10,108 nt of DNA from an uncultured Oscillospiraceae bacterium. Lineage in GTDB: Bacteria > Bacillota > Clostridia > Oscillospirales > Ruminococcaceae. The position numbers and the translations under genes are program-made. Position 1 is the stretch's first letter. The number at the start of each line of letters is the position of its first letter. Below are positions 1-6,118 of the stretch, piece by piece. The notes under the pieces are model-generated. The model ran no database searches. It worked only from the letters and a program-made list of their open reading frames with translations, and had not been told where the DNA came from. The DNA is taken from the NCBI GenBank assembly GCA_900547385.1, contig URGQ01000046.1, positions 1-10,108 on the forward strand, given 5' to 3'.

Positions 1-41
1 GCTTTCCCGCCGTAACCCCATCCCCAAAGGAGGTACTCCCC

Positions 42-1709
42 ATGATGACCGATATCGAAATCGCCCAGTCCACCCCGCTTTGCCCAATAGCGGAAATCGC
101 CGCCAAAGCCGGCATCCCCGCCACGGCTGCCGAACCCTACGGCAGCAATAAGGCCAAGATCACCGAGGACTTTCTGCGGCAGCGGGAGGGCAAGCCCCAG
201 GGCAAGCTCATCCTTGTTACCGCCGTCAACCCCACCCCCGCCGGGGAGGGCAAAACCACTACCTCCATCGGGCTGGCGCAGGCCCTGTGCCGCTTAGGAA
301 AAAACGCCATCGTCACCCTGCGGGAACCCTCCCTCGGGCCCGTGTTCGGTCTCAAGGGCGGCGCCGCGGGCGGCGGCTACTCCCAGGTGCTCCCCATGGA
401 GGAGATCAACCTGCACTTTACCGGCGATATCCACGCCGTCACCGCCGCCAATAACCTCCTTTCCGCCCTCATCGATAACCACATCCATCAGGGCAATGCC
501 CTGCGGCTCGATCCGGAACGCATCGTGTTCCGCCGCTGCATGGATATGAACGACCGCTCCCTGCGCAAAATCGAGATCGGTCTGGGCGGTAAAGCCAACG
601 GCACCCCCCGCTTCGATGGCTTCCAGATCAGCGTCGCCAGCGAGGTCATGGCTATTCTGTGCCTTGCCAAAGACCTGAAAGACCTGCGGGAGCGGCTGGG
701 CCGCATCCTTGTGGGCTACACCGTGGAGGGCAAACCGGTCTTTGCCCACGATCTCCAGGCCGAGGGCGCCATGGCTGCCCTGCTGCGGGAGGCCCTGCGG
801 CCCAACCTGGTGCAGACGCTGGAGCACACCCCCTGCCTGATGCACGGCGGCCCCTTCGCCAATATCGCCCATGGCTGCAATTCGGTGCGGGCCACCCGGC
901 TGGCGCTCACCCTGGCCGATTACACCGTGACCGAGGCCGGCTTCGGCAGCGATCTCGGCGCCGAAAAATTCTTCGATATCAAATGCCCCGCGGCGGGAAT
1001 TACCCCGGCGACCGTCGTTTTGGTGGTCACCGTGCGGGCGCTGCGCTACAATGGCGGCTGCGATAAGGAAAGCTGCCGCACCCCCAATGCCCCGGCCGTC
1101 GCGGCGGGCCTGTGCAACCTGACCGCCCATGTGGAAAACCTGCGGCAGTACGGTGTGCCGGTGGTGGTCGCCATCAATCGCTTCCCGGATGACCTGCCGG
1201 AGGAGCTGGCCCTCATCCAGGCGGAATGTGACCGGCTGGGCGTGCGCGCGGCTCAAAGCGAGGTCTTTGCCAAAGGCGGTGCGGGCGGCCTGGATCTGGC
1301 GGAAGCGGTGCTGGTTGCCTGCCGGGAGCCGGGTCACTTTGCTCCCATTACCACCCCCGCCATGCCCCTGCGGGAGAAAATCGAAACCATCGCCCAAAAG
1401 GTTTACGGCGCCGCCGCCGTGGAATACAGCCCCGAAGCGGAAGAACAGCTGGCGCAGATGGCCGCCCTCGGTCTGGAATACGCCCCCGTCTGCATCGCCA
1501 AAACCCAGTACTCCCTCAGCGATAACGCCAAGCTGCTGGGCCGTCCGCAGGGCCACGCCCTGCATATCCGGGGCCTTACCGCCAGCTGCGGCGCGGGCTT
1601 CGCGGTTGCGCTGGCCGGCAGCGTCCTCACCATGCCGGGCCTGCCCGCCCATCCCGCCGCCATGGATATCTCCCTGACCGACGACGGCCGCATCACCGGC
1701 CTGTTCTGA
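42..1709 (+). CDS. fhs: Formate--tetrahydrofolate ligase (10-formyl-THF synthetase)
   Basis: This cytoplasmic enzyme joins formate to tetrahydrofolate using ATP, giving 10-formyl-THF for purine synthesis, Met-tRNA formylation and, in acetogens, the methyl branch of the Wood-Ljungdahl pathway. The protein has 555 residues, the normal full length for the family. Seen directly: the nucleotide-binding loop TPAGEGKTTT at about residues 65-74, the family blocks EPSLGPVFG (95-103), KGGAAGGGYSQ and LPMEEINLHFTGD just after it, and TEAGFGSDLGAEKF in the middle. A strong Shine-Dalgarno site AAAGGAGGT (26-34) precedes two consecutive ATG codons at 42 and 45; I kept the first, though either could be used. 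The gene is followed by structured element A rather than a U-tract terminator. No other folate-cycle gene (folD, metF) is adjacent. Identification is near certain; whether it works in acetogenesis or only in biosynthesis cannot be told from this window. Confidence 0.98.
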   Translation: MMTDIEIAQSTPLCPIAEIAAKAGIPATAAEPYGSNKAKITEDFLRQREGKPQGKLILVTAVNPTPAGEGKTTTSIGLAQALCRLGKNAIVTLREPSLGPVFGLKGGAAGGGYSQVLPMEEINLHFTGDIHAVTAANNLLSALIDNHIHQGNALRLDPERIVFRRCMDMNDRSLRKIEIGLGGKANGTPRFDGFQISVASEVMAILCLAKDLKDLRERLGRILVGYTVEGKPVFAHDLQAEGAMAALLREALRPNLVQTLEHTPCLMHGGPFANIAHGCNSVRATRLALTLADYTVTEAGFGSDLGAEKFFDIKCPAAGITPATVVLVVTVRALRYNGGCDKESCRTPNAPAVAAGLCNLTAHVENLRQYGVPVVVAINRFPDDLPEELALIQAECDRLGVRAAQSEVFAKGGAGGLDLAEAVLVACREPGHFAPITTPAMPLREKIETIAQKVYGAAAVEYSPEAEEQLAQMAALGLEYAPVCIAKTQYSLSDNAKLLGRPQGHALHIRGLTASCGAGFAVALAGSVLTMPGLPAHPAAMDISLTDDGRITGLF

Positions 1710-1736
1710 TATCGGCTCCTGCAAGATTCGGGCCCA

Positions 1737-1817
1737 GGGCGCAGCCCAAACCGTCCTCCGGACGGTTCCAGCGGACTTTGTCCGCTGGCCCCGGCTTCGC
1801 CGGGGTGGGCTGCGCCC
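1737..1817. repeat. Element A: perfect cloverleaf palindrome (four-way junction), intergenic
   Basis: This 81-base intergenic element is fully explained by base pairing. A 12-bp closing stem (1737-1748, GGGCGCAGCCCA, with 1806-1817) encloses three hairpins that abut without any spare base. Hairpin 1 is 1749-1756/1760-1767 with loop TCC (8 bp). Hairpin 2 is 1768-1776/1780-1788 with loop TTT (9 bp). Hairpin 3 is 1789-1795/1799-1805 with loop TTC (7 bp). All stems are Watson-Crick. It begins 28 bases after the fhs stop and ends about 80 bases before the next promoter. No T-run follows, so it is not a standard terminator. It shares modules with elements B and C. It could act as DNA (cruciform, protein site) or as RNA in the fhs 3' untranslated region; the sequence does not decide. 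Confidence 0.85.
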
Positions 1818-1895
1818 CGCCCTGTTCCCAAAGCCCGCCGCAGTCGGCAAATAGCAGGAATGCCCCTCGCCCTCTCTGCTTACCCCCAATTTTCG

Positions 1896-1924
1896 TTGAC
1901 TTTTCCCCCGGGGTATGATAGACT
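1896..1924 (+). promoter_or_regulatory. Probable sigma-A promoter of the lipoprotein gene
   Basis: A -35 box TTGACT (1896-1901) is followed after 17 bases by TAGACT (1919-1924), with a TGA just upstream that fits an extended -10 (TGN). A second possible -10, TATGAT (1914-1919), has the better hexamer but lies only 12 bases from this -35. The site is about 50 bases upstream of the lipoprotein start, in a locally AT-richer stretch after element A. The -35 is convincing; the exact -10 is uncertain. Confidence 0.55.
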
Positions 1925-1976
1925 ATCGAAAGGCATAAAGCCCAAAAGAAGAACTAAAAATTAGGAGGACACTACA

Positions 1977-2618
1977 ATGAAAAAATGGCTCGCGCTGCTG
2001 CTGGCCGCTATGATGGCTCTCGCCCTCGTGGCCTGCGGCGATACCCCCGCAAACAACGATAACGACAACAAGGATAACGATACCAAGACCGAGGAATTTG
2101 CCCGCGGCAGCTGGGATGGCAATGTCTATACCAATGATTCTCTCAATCTTACCGTCACCGTCCCCGATGGCTGGAAGATCGCTACCGATGAGGAGCTGGC
2201 GGCCATCATGGGCATCACCATCGATAGCCTGACTGAGCAGGGCGTCTCCGAGGAATTCCTCAAGGCCCAGAACACCTACGAAATGATGGCGCAGGACCCC
2301 ACCAATGGCTCCAATGTCATCGTCATGGCGGAAAATCTCACTGTTTCTGTCGGCGGCACCTCCTACGATGAAGAGGCTTATTCCAATGTCATCATCAATA
2401 CCCTGCCCGAGGAATCCGGCTATGAATTTGCCGATCCTAAGACTGTCACCATCGGCGGCCGGGATTACTATCTCCTGCAGTGCACCGCCGGGGAAGGCAA
2501 CTTGGGCCAGGATTTCCTGTTCACCCGCATCGGCAACCACATGGTTTCCGTCATTCTTTCCTATTCCCCCGTGCTTGTCGATAACGCCGATATGCTGGCG
2601 ATGCTCGGCATCAAATAA
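1977..2618 (+). CDS. Putative lipoprotein of unknown function
   Basis: I do not recognise a named family. The 213-residue product starts with a lipoprotein signal peptide: MKKW, a hydrophobic Leu/Ala core, and lipobox LVAC with the acylated cysteine at residue 20. It should therefore be lipid-anchored on the outer face of the membrane after diacylglyceryl transfer and signal peptidase II cleavage. Residues 21 to about 43 are a disordered-looking linker rich in Asn, Asp and Lys. From about residue 44 there is one globular domain with alternating beta-type segments (LNLTVTVPDGW, NVIVMAENLTVSV, TVTIGGRDYYLLQC), resembling small extracellular folds of PsbP or DUF1795 type, but this is only an impression. 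The ribosome site AGGAGG (1963-1968) fixes the start. The gene has its own promoter and terminator, so it appears to be transcribed alone. No transporter or sensor partner lies beside it. Confidence 0.88.
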   Translation: MKKWLALLLAAMMALALVACGDTPANNDNDNKDNDTKTEEFARGSWDGNVYTNDSLNLTVTVPDGWKIATDEELAAIMGITIDSLTEQGVSEEFLKAQNTYEMMAQDPTNGSNVIVMAENLTVSVGGTSYDEEAYSNVIINTLPEESGYEFADPKTVTIGGRDYYLLQCTAGEGNLGQDFLFTRIGNHMVSVILSYSPVLVDNADMLAMLGIK

Positions 2619-2630
2619 GCAATTTATCCA

Positions 2631-2661
2631 AAAGCTGTCCCGTTTCCGGGGCGGCTTTTTT
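2631..2661 (+). terminator. Rho-independent terminator after the lipoprotein gene
   Basis: An 11-bp stem pairs 2631-2641 with 2648-2658 (two G-U pairs on the RNA), with a six-base loop at 2642-2647, and the stem runs into six T residues at 2656-2661. It lies 13 bases past the stop codon, as expected for an intrinsic terminator, and isolates the lipoprotein gene from the cell-wall gene downstream. Confidence 0.85.
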
Positions 2662-2683
2662 GCGGGCCATCCGGCCATTTTTC

Positions 2684-2709
2684 CTGTCCCGGCCTTTTCA
2701 AAGGGACAG
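2684..2709. promoter_or_regulatory. Inverted repeat flanking the -35 box: possible operator
   Basis: CTGTCCC (2684-2690) and GGGACAG (2703-2709) form a perfect 7-bp inverted repeat separated by 12 bases. The separator contains the likely -35 box of the next promoter (2695-2700). Centre-to-centre spacing of the arms is 19 bases, close to two DNA turns, which would suit a dimeric regulator. No T-run follows, so a terminator role is unlikely. No regulator gene is nearby, so the operator reading is inference. Confidence 0.4.
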
Positions 2710-2723
2710 CAAAATGGTATAAT
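2695..2723 (+). promoter_or_regulatory. Sigma-A promoter with extended -10 upstream of the SEDS gene
   Basis: A perfect TATAAT (2718-2723) is preceded by TGG, giving the extended -10 form TGGTATAAT. At the ideal 17-base spacing the -35 is TTTTCA (2695-2700), a 4 of 6 match. The promoter lies about 90 bases before the start codon and should drive the SEDS gene, the DUF6440 gene and tsaE together. Confidence 0.75.
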
Positions 2724-2814
2724 ACTATGAAAACATTTTAGAGGAATGCGCAGAGCTGGGAGACGGGCCCCGGCTCCGCGTTCCCACCCCCATCACCCGA
2801 AAGGAGGCCCCGCC

Positions 2815-3930
2815 ATGCTTACCGTCCTTCGCCGCCTGTTCCGCCGCATCGATGCGGTGGTGCTTTGCTGCGCACTGGGGCTCTCCGCCTTCAGCGTGGT
2901 GCTGCTGCTCGGCATCCAGCAGATGGGCGTCATCGGCCGCCGGACCGTGCTGATGCAGGTCGTTGCCGCCGGGCTGGGCTTTATAGCTGCCATGGTGCTG
3001 GCCCACCTCGATTACGAGCAACTGGGCAGCTGGTGGAAATTCTATGTCCCCGTCGCGGTCGTTTTGATGCTGCTTACCTTTACCCCTCTGGGCCAAACCC
3101 GCACCGATTCCATCGAAACCAACCGCAGCTGGCTCAATCTTGGCTTCACCACCATCCAGCCCGCGGAATTCCTCAAGATCGCCTTCATCCTCTCACTGGC
3201 CTATCACCTGTCAAAGGTCGGCGCCTCCCTCAATGGCAGTAAGACGCTGCTGCGGGTGGGGGCCCACGCCATCTTCCCGGTGCTGCTCATCCTGCTGCAA
3301 AAGGACTGGGGCGTGGCTCTGGTCATGCTCTTTATTGTGGTGGTCATGCTCATCATGGCCGGGCTTTCCTGCCGGTGGATTTTGCTGGGGTGCGCCGCCG
3401 CGGTGGTCTTTGCTCCGCTGGCCTGGTTCTTCCTGCTGGATGACTATCAGAAAATTCGGTTCGTTCTGCTAAAGAACCCCGAAGCCTATGCCCTGGGACA
3501 GGCCTACCAGCAGCTGCAGGGCCGCATCTCCTTCGGCTCGGGGCAGCTGTTCGGTATCGGCATTTTCAGCCCGGATCACCGCTATGTCCCCGATATGTAC
3601 AATGATATGATCTTCACCTTCATCGGGGAATCGGTCGGCTTTTTGGGCGCATTGGCGGTGCTGCTGGTGTATGGCCTGCTGCTGGGGCGCATCCTCCGCA
3701 TTGGATTGCGGTGCAGCAGCTGCATGGGCCGTTTGGTCTGTGCCGGGGTCTTTGCCATGCTCGCCGCCCAAATCATGATCAATGTCGCCATGTGCCTGAT
3801 GGTCGGCCCCTCGGTGGGTGTTACCCTGCCGCTTTTGTCGGCAGGCGGCAGCTCGGTGCTCTCGGCCTATTTGGGGCTGGGCCTGGTGCTTTCGGTCCGC
3901 CACGGAGAGAAAACAACGATGTTCAGCTAA
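2815..3930 (+). CDS. FtsW/RodA/SpoVE (SEDS) family peptidoglycan glycosyltransferase
   Basis: SEDS proteins are multi-pass membrane enzymes that polymerise lipid II into glycan strands together with a class B penicillin-binding protein. The 371-residue product has about ten hydrophobic segments and the family landmarks: NRSWLNLG followed by QPAEFLKI (115-122), GQAYQQLQG with GSGQLFGIGI (to about 250), and PDMYNDMIFTFIGE, where Asp264 of NDMIF matches the catalytic aspartate of RodA. LPLLSAGGSS (338-347) matches the C-terminal motif, usually seen with SYGGS, so Tyr is replaced by Ala here. The start at 2815 is chosen over an in-frame ATG at 2746 because AAGGAGG (2801-2807) sits just before it and the extra 23 residues are basic, Pro-rich and not membrane-like. 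Length and lack of division-cluster neighbours favour a RodA-type role in elongation, but FtsW or SpoVE cannot be excluded. No partner penicillin-binding protein is adjacent. Confidence 0.93.
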   Translation: MLTVLRRLFRRIDAVVLCCALGLSAFSVVLLLGIQQMGVIGRRTVLMQVVAAGLGFIAAMVLAHLDYEQLGSWWKFYVPVAVVLMLLTFTPLGQTRTDSIETNRSWLNLGFTTIQPAEFLKIAFILSLAYHLSKVGASLNGSKTLLRVGAHAIFPVLLILLQKDWGVALVMLFIVVVMLIMAGLSCRWILLGCAAAVVFAPLAWFFLLDDYQKIRFVLLKNPEAYALGQAYQQLQGRISFGSGQLFGIGIFSPDHRYVPDMYNDMIFTFIGESVGFLGALAVLLVYGLLLGRILRIGLRCSSCMGRLVCAGVFAMLAAQIMINVAMCLMVGPSVGVTLPLLSAGGSSVLSAYLGLGLVLSVRHGEKTTMFS

Positions 3931-3941
3931 GGAGGCTTTTT

Positions 3942-4136
3942 ATGGGTGAAAAACGCTTTGTCGTCCTCGCAAGTGAGGGCTCCGGCTTTTCCAACGCCAT
4001 GCAGGAAATTGTGGATACCGAAACCGGCGCGCATTACCTCACCTGGCAGTCCGGCCACGCCGGCGGCATCACCCCGCTGCTGGGCGCCGATGGCAAGCCC
4101 GTTATCACCGCCCGGGGAATGGAGTACGATAAATGA
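3942..4136 (+). CDS. DUF6440 family small protein
   Basis: A 64-residue cytoplasmic protein starts after AAGGAGG (3929-3935), 11 bases beyond the SEDS stop codon. Its sequence, KRFVVLASEGSG..., IVDTETGAHYLTWQSGHAGG and ITPLLGADGKPVI, matches the pattern I associate with DUF6440: a short beta-rich protein ending in a GG-(I/L)-TPLL-x-x-DGKP block. The family has no established function. The stop codon overlaps the tsaE start in an ATGA arrangement (4133-4136), which implies translational coupling with tsaE and shows the gene is expressed. There is no signal peptide or membrane segment. The family call is from memory of the motif, not a search; that it is a real gene is well supported by the ribosome site, spacing and overlap. 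Confidence 0.82.
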   Translation: MGEKRFVVLASEGSGFSNAMQEIVDTETGAHYLTWQSGHAGGITPLLGADGKPVITARGMEYDK

Positions 4137-4585
4137 CCGTGACTATCACCACCCACAGCCCGGCCCAAACGCAGGCGCTGGCCGAGCGGCTGGCAAAGCT
4201 GCTGCGCCCCGGCGATGTGCTGGCCTATACCGGCCCCATGGGCGCCGGAAAAACCACCTTTACGGTGGGCCTGGCCCGGGGCCTAGGCAGCAGCGATTGG
4301 GTCTCCAGCCCCACCTTTGCCCTGGTGCAGGAATACCGCGGCCCGGTGCCGCTCTGCCACTTCGATTTTTACCGCATCACCGGGGTGGATGACCTGTATG
4401 CCACCGGCTTCTTCGACTACCTGGACGGCACCCGTGTGCTGGCCGTGGAATGGAGCGAGCGGATCCCCGATGCCCTGCCGGAGGGAGCCATCCACATCCG
4501 CTTTGAGCCGCTGGAAAACGATTGCCGCCGCATCACCATTTCCACCCCCGCCGGCGATGACCGGCTGGCCGCCCTGCCCACCTAA
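4133..4585 (+). CDS. tsaE: tRNA t6A37 threonylcarbamoyladenosine biosynthesis ATPase TsaE
   Basis: TsaE is the ATPase that works with TsaB and TsaD to transfer the threonylcarbamoyl group onto A37 of ANN-decoding tRNAs. The 150-residue protein matches the family length. Seen directly: Walker A GPMGAGKTT (34-42), the switch segment SSPTFALVQEY (58-68), the HFDFYR block (76-81) and the conserved Glu-Trp pair (106-107) in LAVEWSER. Its start overlaps the stop of the DUF6440 gene, so it probably relies on coupled translation; there is no strong separate ribosome site. The partner gene tsaB follows after 188 bases, and that gap is filled by structured element B, whereas tsaE and tsaB are often nearly contiguous in Firmicutes. 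The rimI and tsaD genes are not in the window. Confidence 0.97.
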   Translation: MTVTITTHSPAQTQALAERLAKLLRPGDVLAYTGPMGAGKTTFTVGLARGLGSSDWVSSPTFALVQEYRGPVPLCHFDFYRITGVDDLYATGFFDYLDGTRVLAVEWSERIPDALPEGAIHIRFEPLENDCRRITISTPAGDDRLAALPT

Positions 4586-4730
4586 CGGGGCTGCCCCCTG
4601 CCGCGCAAAAATCGGCCTGGGCGGCGTCGCGGCCCTCGACAGGCGCAAGCCCGGCTTCGCCGGGCGCAAGCCTGCCTTCGGGCGCTTCTGGCCCATTTCC
4701 GATTTTTCCGGGGCAGCGCGCAGCCCCTGT
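4586..4730. repeat. Element B: long imperfect palindrome with nested hairpins between tsaE and tsaB
   Basis: This element starts at the base after the tsaE stop codon. Its two ends pair: GGGGCTG (4587-4593) with 4721-4727. Further in, AAAAATCGG (4607-4615) pairs perfectly with 4699-4707, and TGGGC (4618-4622) with 4691-4695. Inside is a hairpin 4649-4655/4659-4665 (GCCCGGC, loop TTC, GCCGGGC), enclosed by CAGGC (4640-4644) and GCCTG (4670-4674) with a matching GCAA on both sides. A short stem closed by a TTCG loop follows (4674-4683). It shares the CCGGCTTCGCCGG core with A and C and GCGCAGCCC with the closing stem of A. It is more diverged than A. It may shape the tsaE-tsaB messenger or act as DNA. 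Confidence 0.7.
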
Positions 4731-4773
4731 CCATTGAATCATGAAACCAAGCCGAAAGGGGAGACCCCGTAAA

Positions 4774-5469
4774 ATGCTGTTGTTCTCACTGGAATGCTCC
4801 GCCGCGGCGGCTTCCGCTGCCATCTATCGGGATGAAAAGCTGTTGGGCGAGGAATTCCTCAATGTTCCCCAAACCCACAGCGTCACCCTGCTGCCCATGG
4901 CCAAAAGCCTGCTGGAGCATACCGGCATCTCCCCCGCCCAAATCGATTACTACGCCGTCAGCCGGGGGCCCGGCTCCTTTACCGGGCTGCGCATCGGCAT
5001 CGCCGCCATCAAGGGGCTGGCCTTCCCCGATAATACCCCCTGCATCGGCGTTTCCACCCCGGAGGCCATTTCCTATGGCCTGCTGGGCTTTGAGGGGACT
5101 GTTATCCCCATGATGGACGCCCGCTGCGGGCAGGTGTATACCGCCCTGTTCCAGGGCAAAGACGGCCGCCTGACCCGCCTGAGCGAGGATGAGGCCCTGC
5201 CCCTGAGCGAACTGAAGGAGAAGCTGAAAAGCTGCACCGGCCCGCTGTGGCTCTGCGGCGATGGCGCCCATTTGGGGCTTGCCGCCTGGGGGGAGGAGTT
5301 GCCGGTGCGGATGGCTCCGGCGCATCTCTGCTGCCAAAGGGCCTCCGCGGTGGGCCTGGCTGCCGTGCAGCATTTAGGGGAGGCAGTTTCCCCGGCGGCC
5401 TTAGTGCCCTGCTATCTCCGCCCGGCTAATGCCATGACCCTGGCCGAACGGCAGAAAAAAGCCGAGTAA
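4774..5469 (+). CDS. tsaB: tRNA t6A37 threonylcarbamoyladenosine biosynthesis protein TsaB
   Basis: TsaB is the non-catalytic ASKHA-fold partner of TsaD and binds TsaE in the t6A37 complex. The 231-residue product shows the family pattern: an N-terminal LFSLECSAAAASAAI strand region, QTHSVTLLP (33-41), the signature RGPGSFTGLRIG (64-75), MDARCGQVY (114-122) and YLRP (214-217) near the end. An ATG at 4741 in the same frame would add 11 basic residues; I prefer 4774 because homologues begin directly with the first beta strand and AAAGGGGA (4755-4762) serves as its ribosome site. It lies 43 bases after element B. Downstream comes rpiB rather than rimI, which often follows tsaB in Firmicutes. About 139 bases separate it from rpiB with no evident terminator. 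Confidence 0.96.
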   Translation: MLLFSLECSAAAASAAIYRDEKLLGEEFLNVPQTHSVTLLPMAKSLLEHTGISPAQIDYYAVSRGPGSFTGLRIGIAAIKGLAFPDNTPCIGVSTPEAISYGLLGFEGTVIPMMDARCGQVYTALFQGKDGRLTRLSEDEALPLSELKEKLKSCTGPLWLCGDGAHLGLAAWGEELPVRMAPAHLCCQRASAVGLAAVQHLGEAVSPAALVPCYLRPANAMTLAERQKKAE

Positions 5470-5608
5470 AAACCGCCTCTTTTCATGCTCGTCAGGGCGC
5501 AATCCACCAAGACCACCCCGCCCCCAAAAAGCCGGGCATTTGCCCCAGGATCCGCCCTCGGGCGCCCGCGTAAACCAGGTAAATTTTACACCAAAGGAGT
5601 GTTGTGAT

Positions 5609-6061
5609 ATGAAGATCGTCATAGGCTGCGATCACGCCGCCCTGACCCTGAAAGACGCCGTAAAGGCGCACCTGCTGGAGCTGGGCCATGAAGTCAAGGA
5701 CTTCGGCATCTACCAGGCCGGCGAAAAGTGTGATTACCCCGAAAAGGCTGCTGAGGTGGCCCACTATCTGCGGGACGGAAACGCCGAGAGAGGAATTCTC
5801 ATCTGCGGCACCGGCGTGGGCATGGCCATCGCCGCCAATAAGGTGAAGGGCATCCGGGCCTGCTGCTGCTCCGATACCTTCAGCGCCCGCATGACGCGCG
5901 CCCACAATGACGCCAATATTCTCACCTTCGGGGAGCGTGTGGTGGGGCAGGGCTTGGCCATGGAGCTGGTCGATGCCTTTTTGACCACAGAATTTGAGGG
6001 CGGCCGCCATCAGCGCCGGGTGGATCTCATCACCAAGCTGGAGCAAGAGGAAAACAGCTGA
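5609..6061 (+). CDS. rpiB: Ribose 5-phosphate isomerase B
   Basis: RpiB interconverts ribulose 5-phosphate and ribose 5-phosphate in the pentose phosphate pathway; relatives act on allose or galactose 6-phosphate. The 150-residue length is typical. Seen directly: IGCDHAAL (5-12), CDYPEKA (41-47), the active-site loop ICGTGVGMAIAANK with the catalytic Cys66, a conserved His99 in TRAHNDANIL, and EGGRHQRR near the C-terminus. The presence of both the Cys and the His favours true RpiB over the LacA/LacB type. The start at 5609 is chosen over an upstream in-frame ATG (5540) because AAAGGAG (5593-5599) precedes it and the extra 23 residues do not resemble the family. The upp gene follows after 57 bases, and the two are a sensible pair: ribose 5-phosphate is the precursor of PRPP used by Upp. 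Confidence 0.96.
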   Translation: MKIVIGCDHAALTLKDAVKAHLLELGHEVKDFGIYQAGEKCDYPEKAAEVAHYLRDGNAERGILICGTGVGMAIAANKVKGIRACCCSDTFSARMTRAHNDANILTFGERVVGQGLAMELVDAFLTTEFEGGRHQRRVDLITKLEQEENS

Positions 6062-6118
6062 TTTAACCTATTCAGTCACTACACAACCATTGCCGATAGA
6101 ATCACAGGAGGAAAAAAC

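Noticed and set aside
294..1889. A 531-codon open frame on the - strand opposite fhs
   Set aside because: It is a mirror of high third-position GC in fhs. The translation is low-complexity (Gly, Ala, His, Gln rich), has no family motif, starts in the intergenic region through element A and has no ribosome site.
1914..1919. TATGAT as the -10 box of the lipoprotein promoter
   Set aside because: It is only 12 bases from TTGACT, too close for sigma-A; the hexamer 17 bases further from the -35 was preferred, though some doubt remains.
3469..3903. Minus-strand open frame inside the SEDS gene, and similar ones opposite tsaB, rpiB, upp and hflX
   Set aside because: All lie fully within confidently identified genes, lack ribosome sites and have compositions expected from antisense reading of GC-rich codons.
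5579..5589. Short palindrome GTAAATTTTAC just before the rpiB ribosome site
   Set aside because: Only five paired bases per arm in an AT-rich patch; too short to call an operator without other copies.
5470..5608. Possible fourth palindromic element between tsaB and rpiB
   Set aside because: GGGCGC (5495-5500) can pair with GCGCCC (5562-5567), and GGGC/GCCC forms a small inner stem, but there is no TTC-loop core and no long closing stem. The match is weak for such GC-rich DNA.
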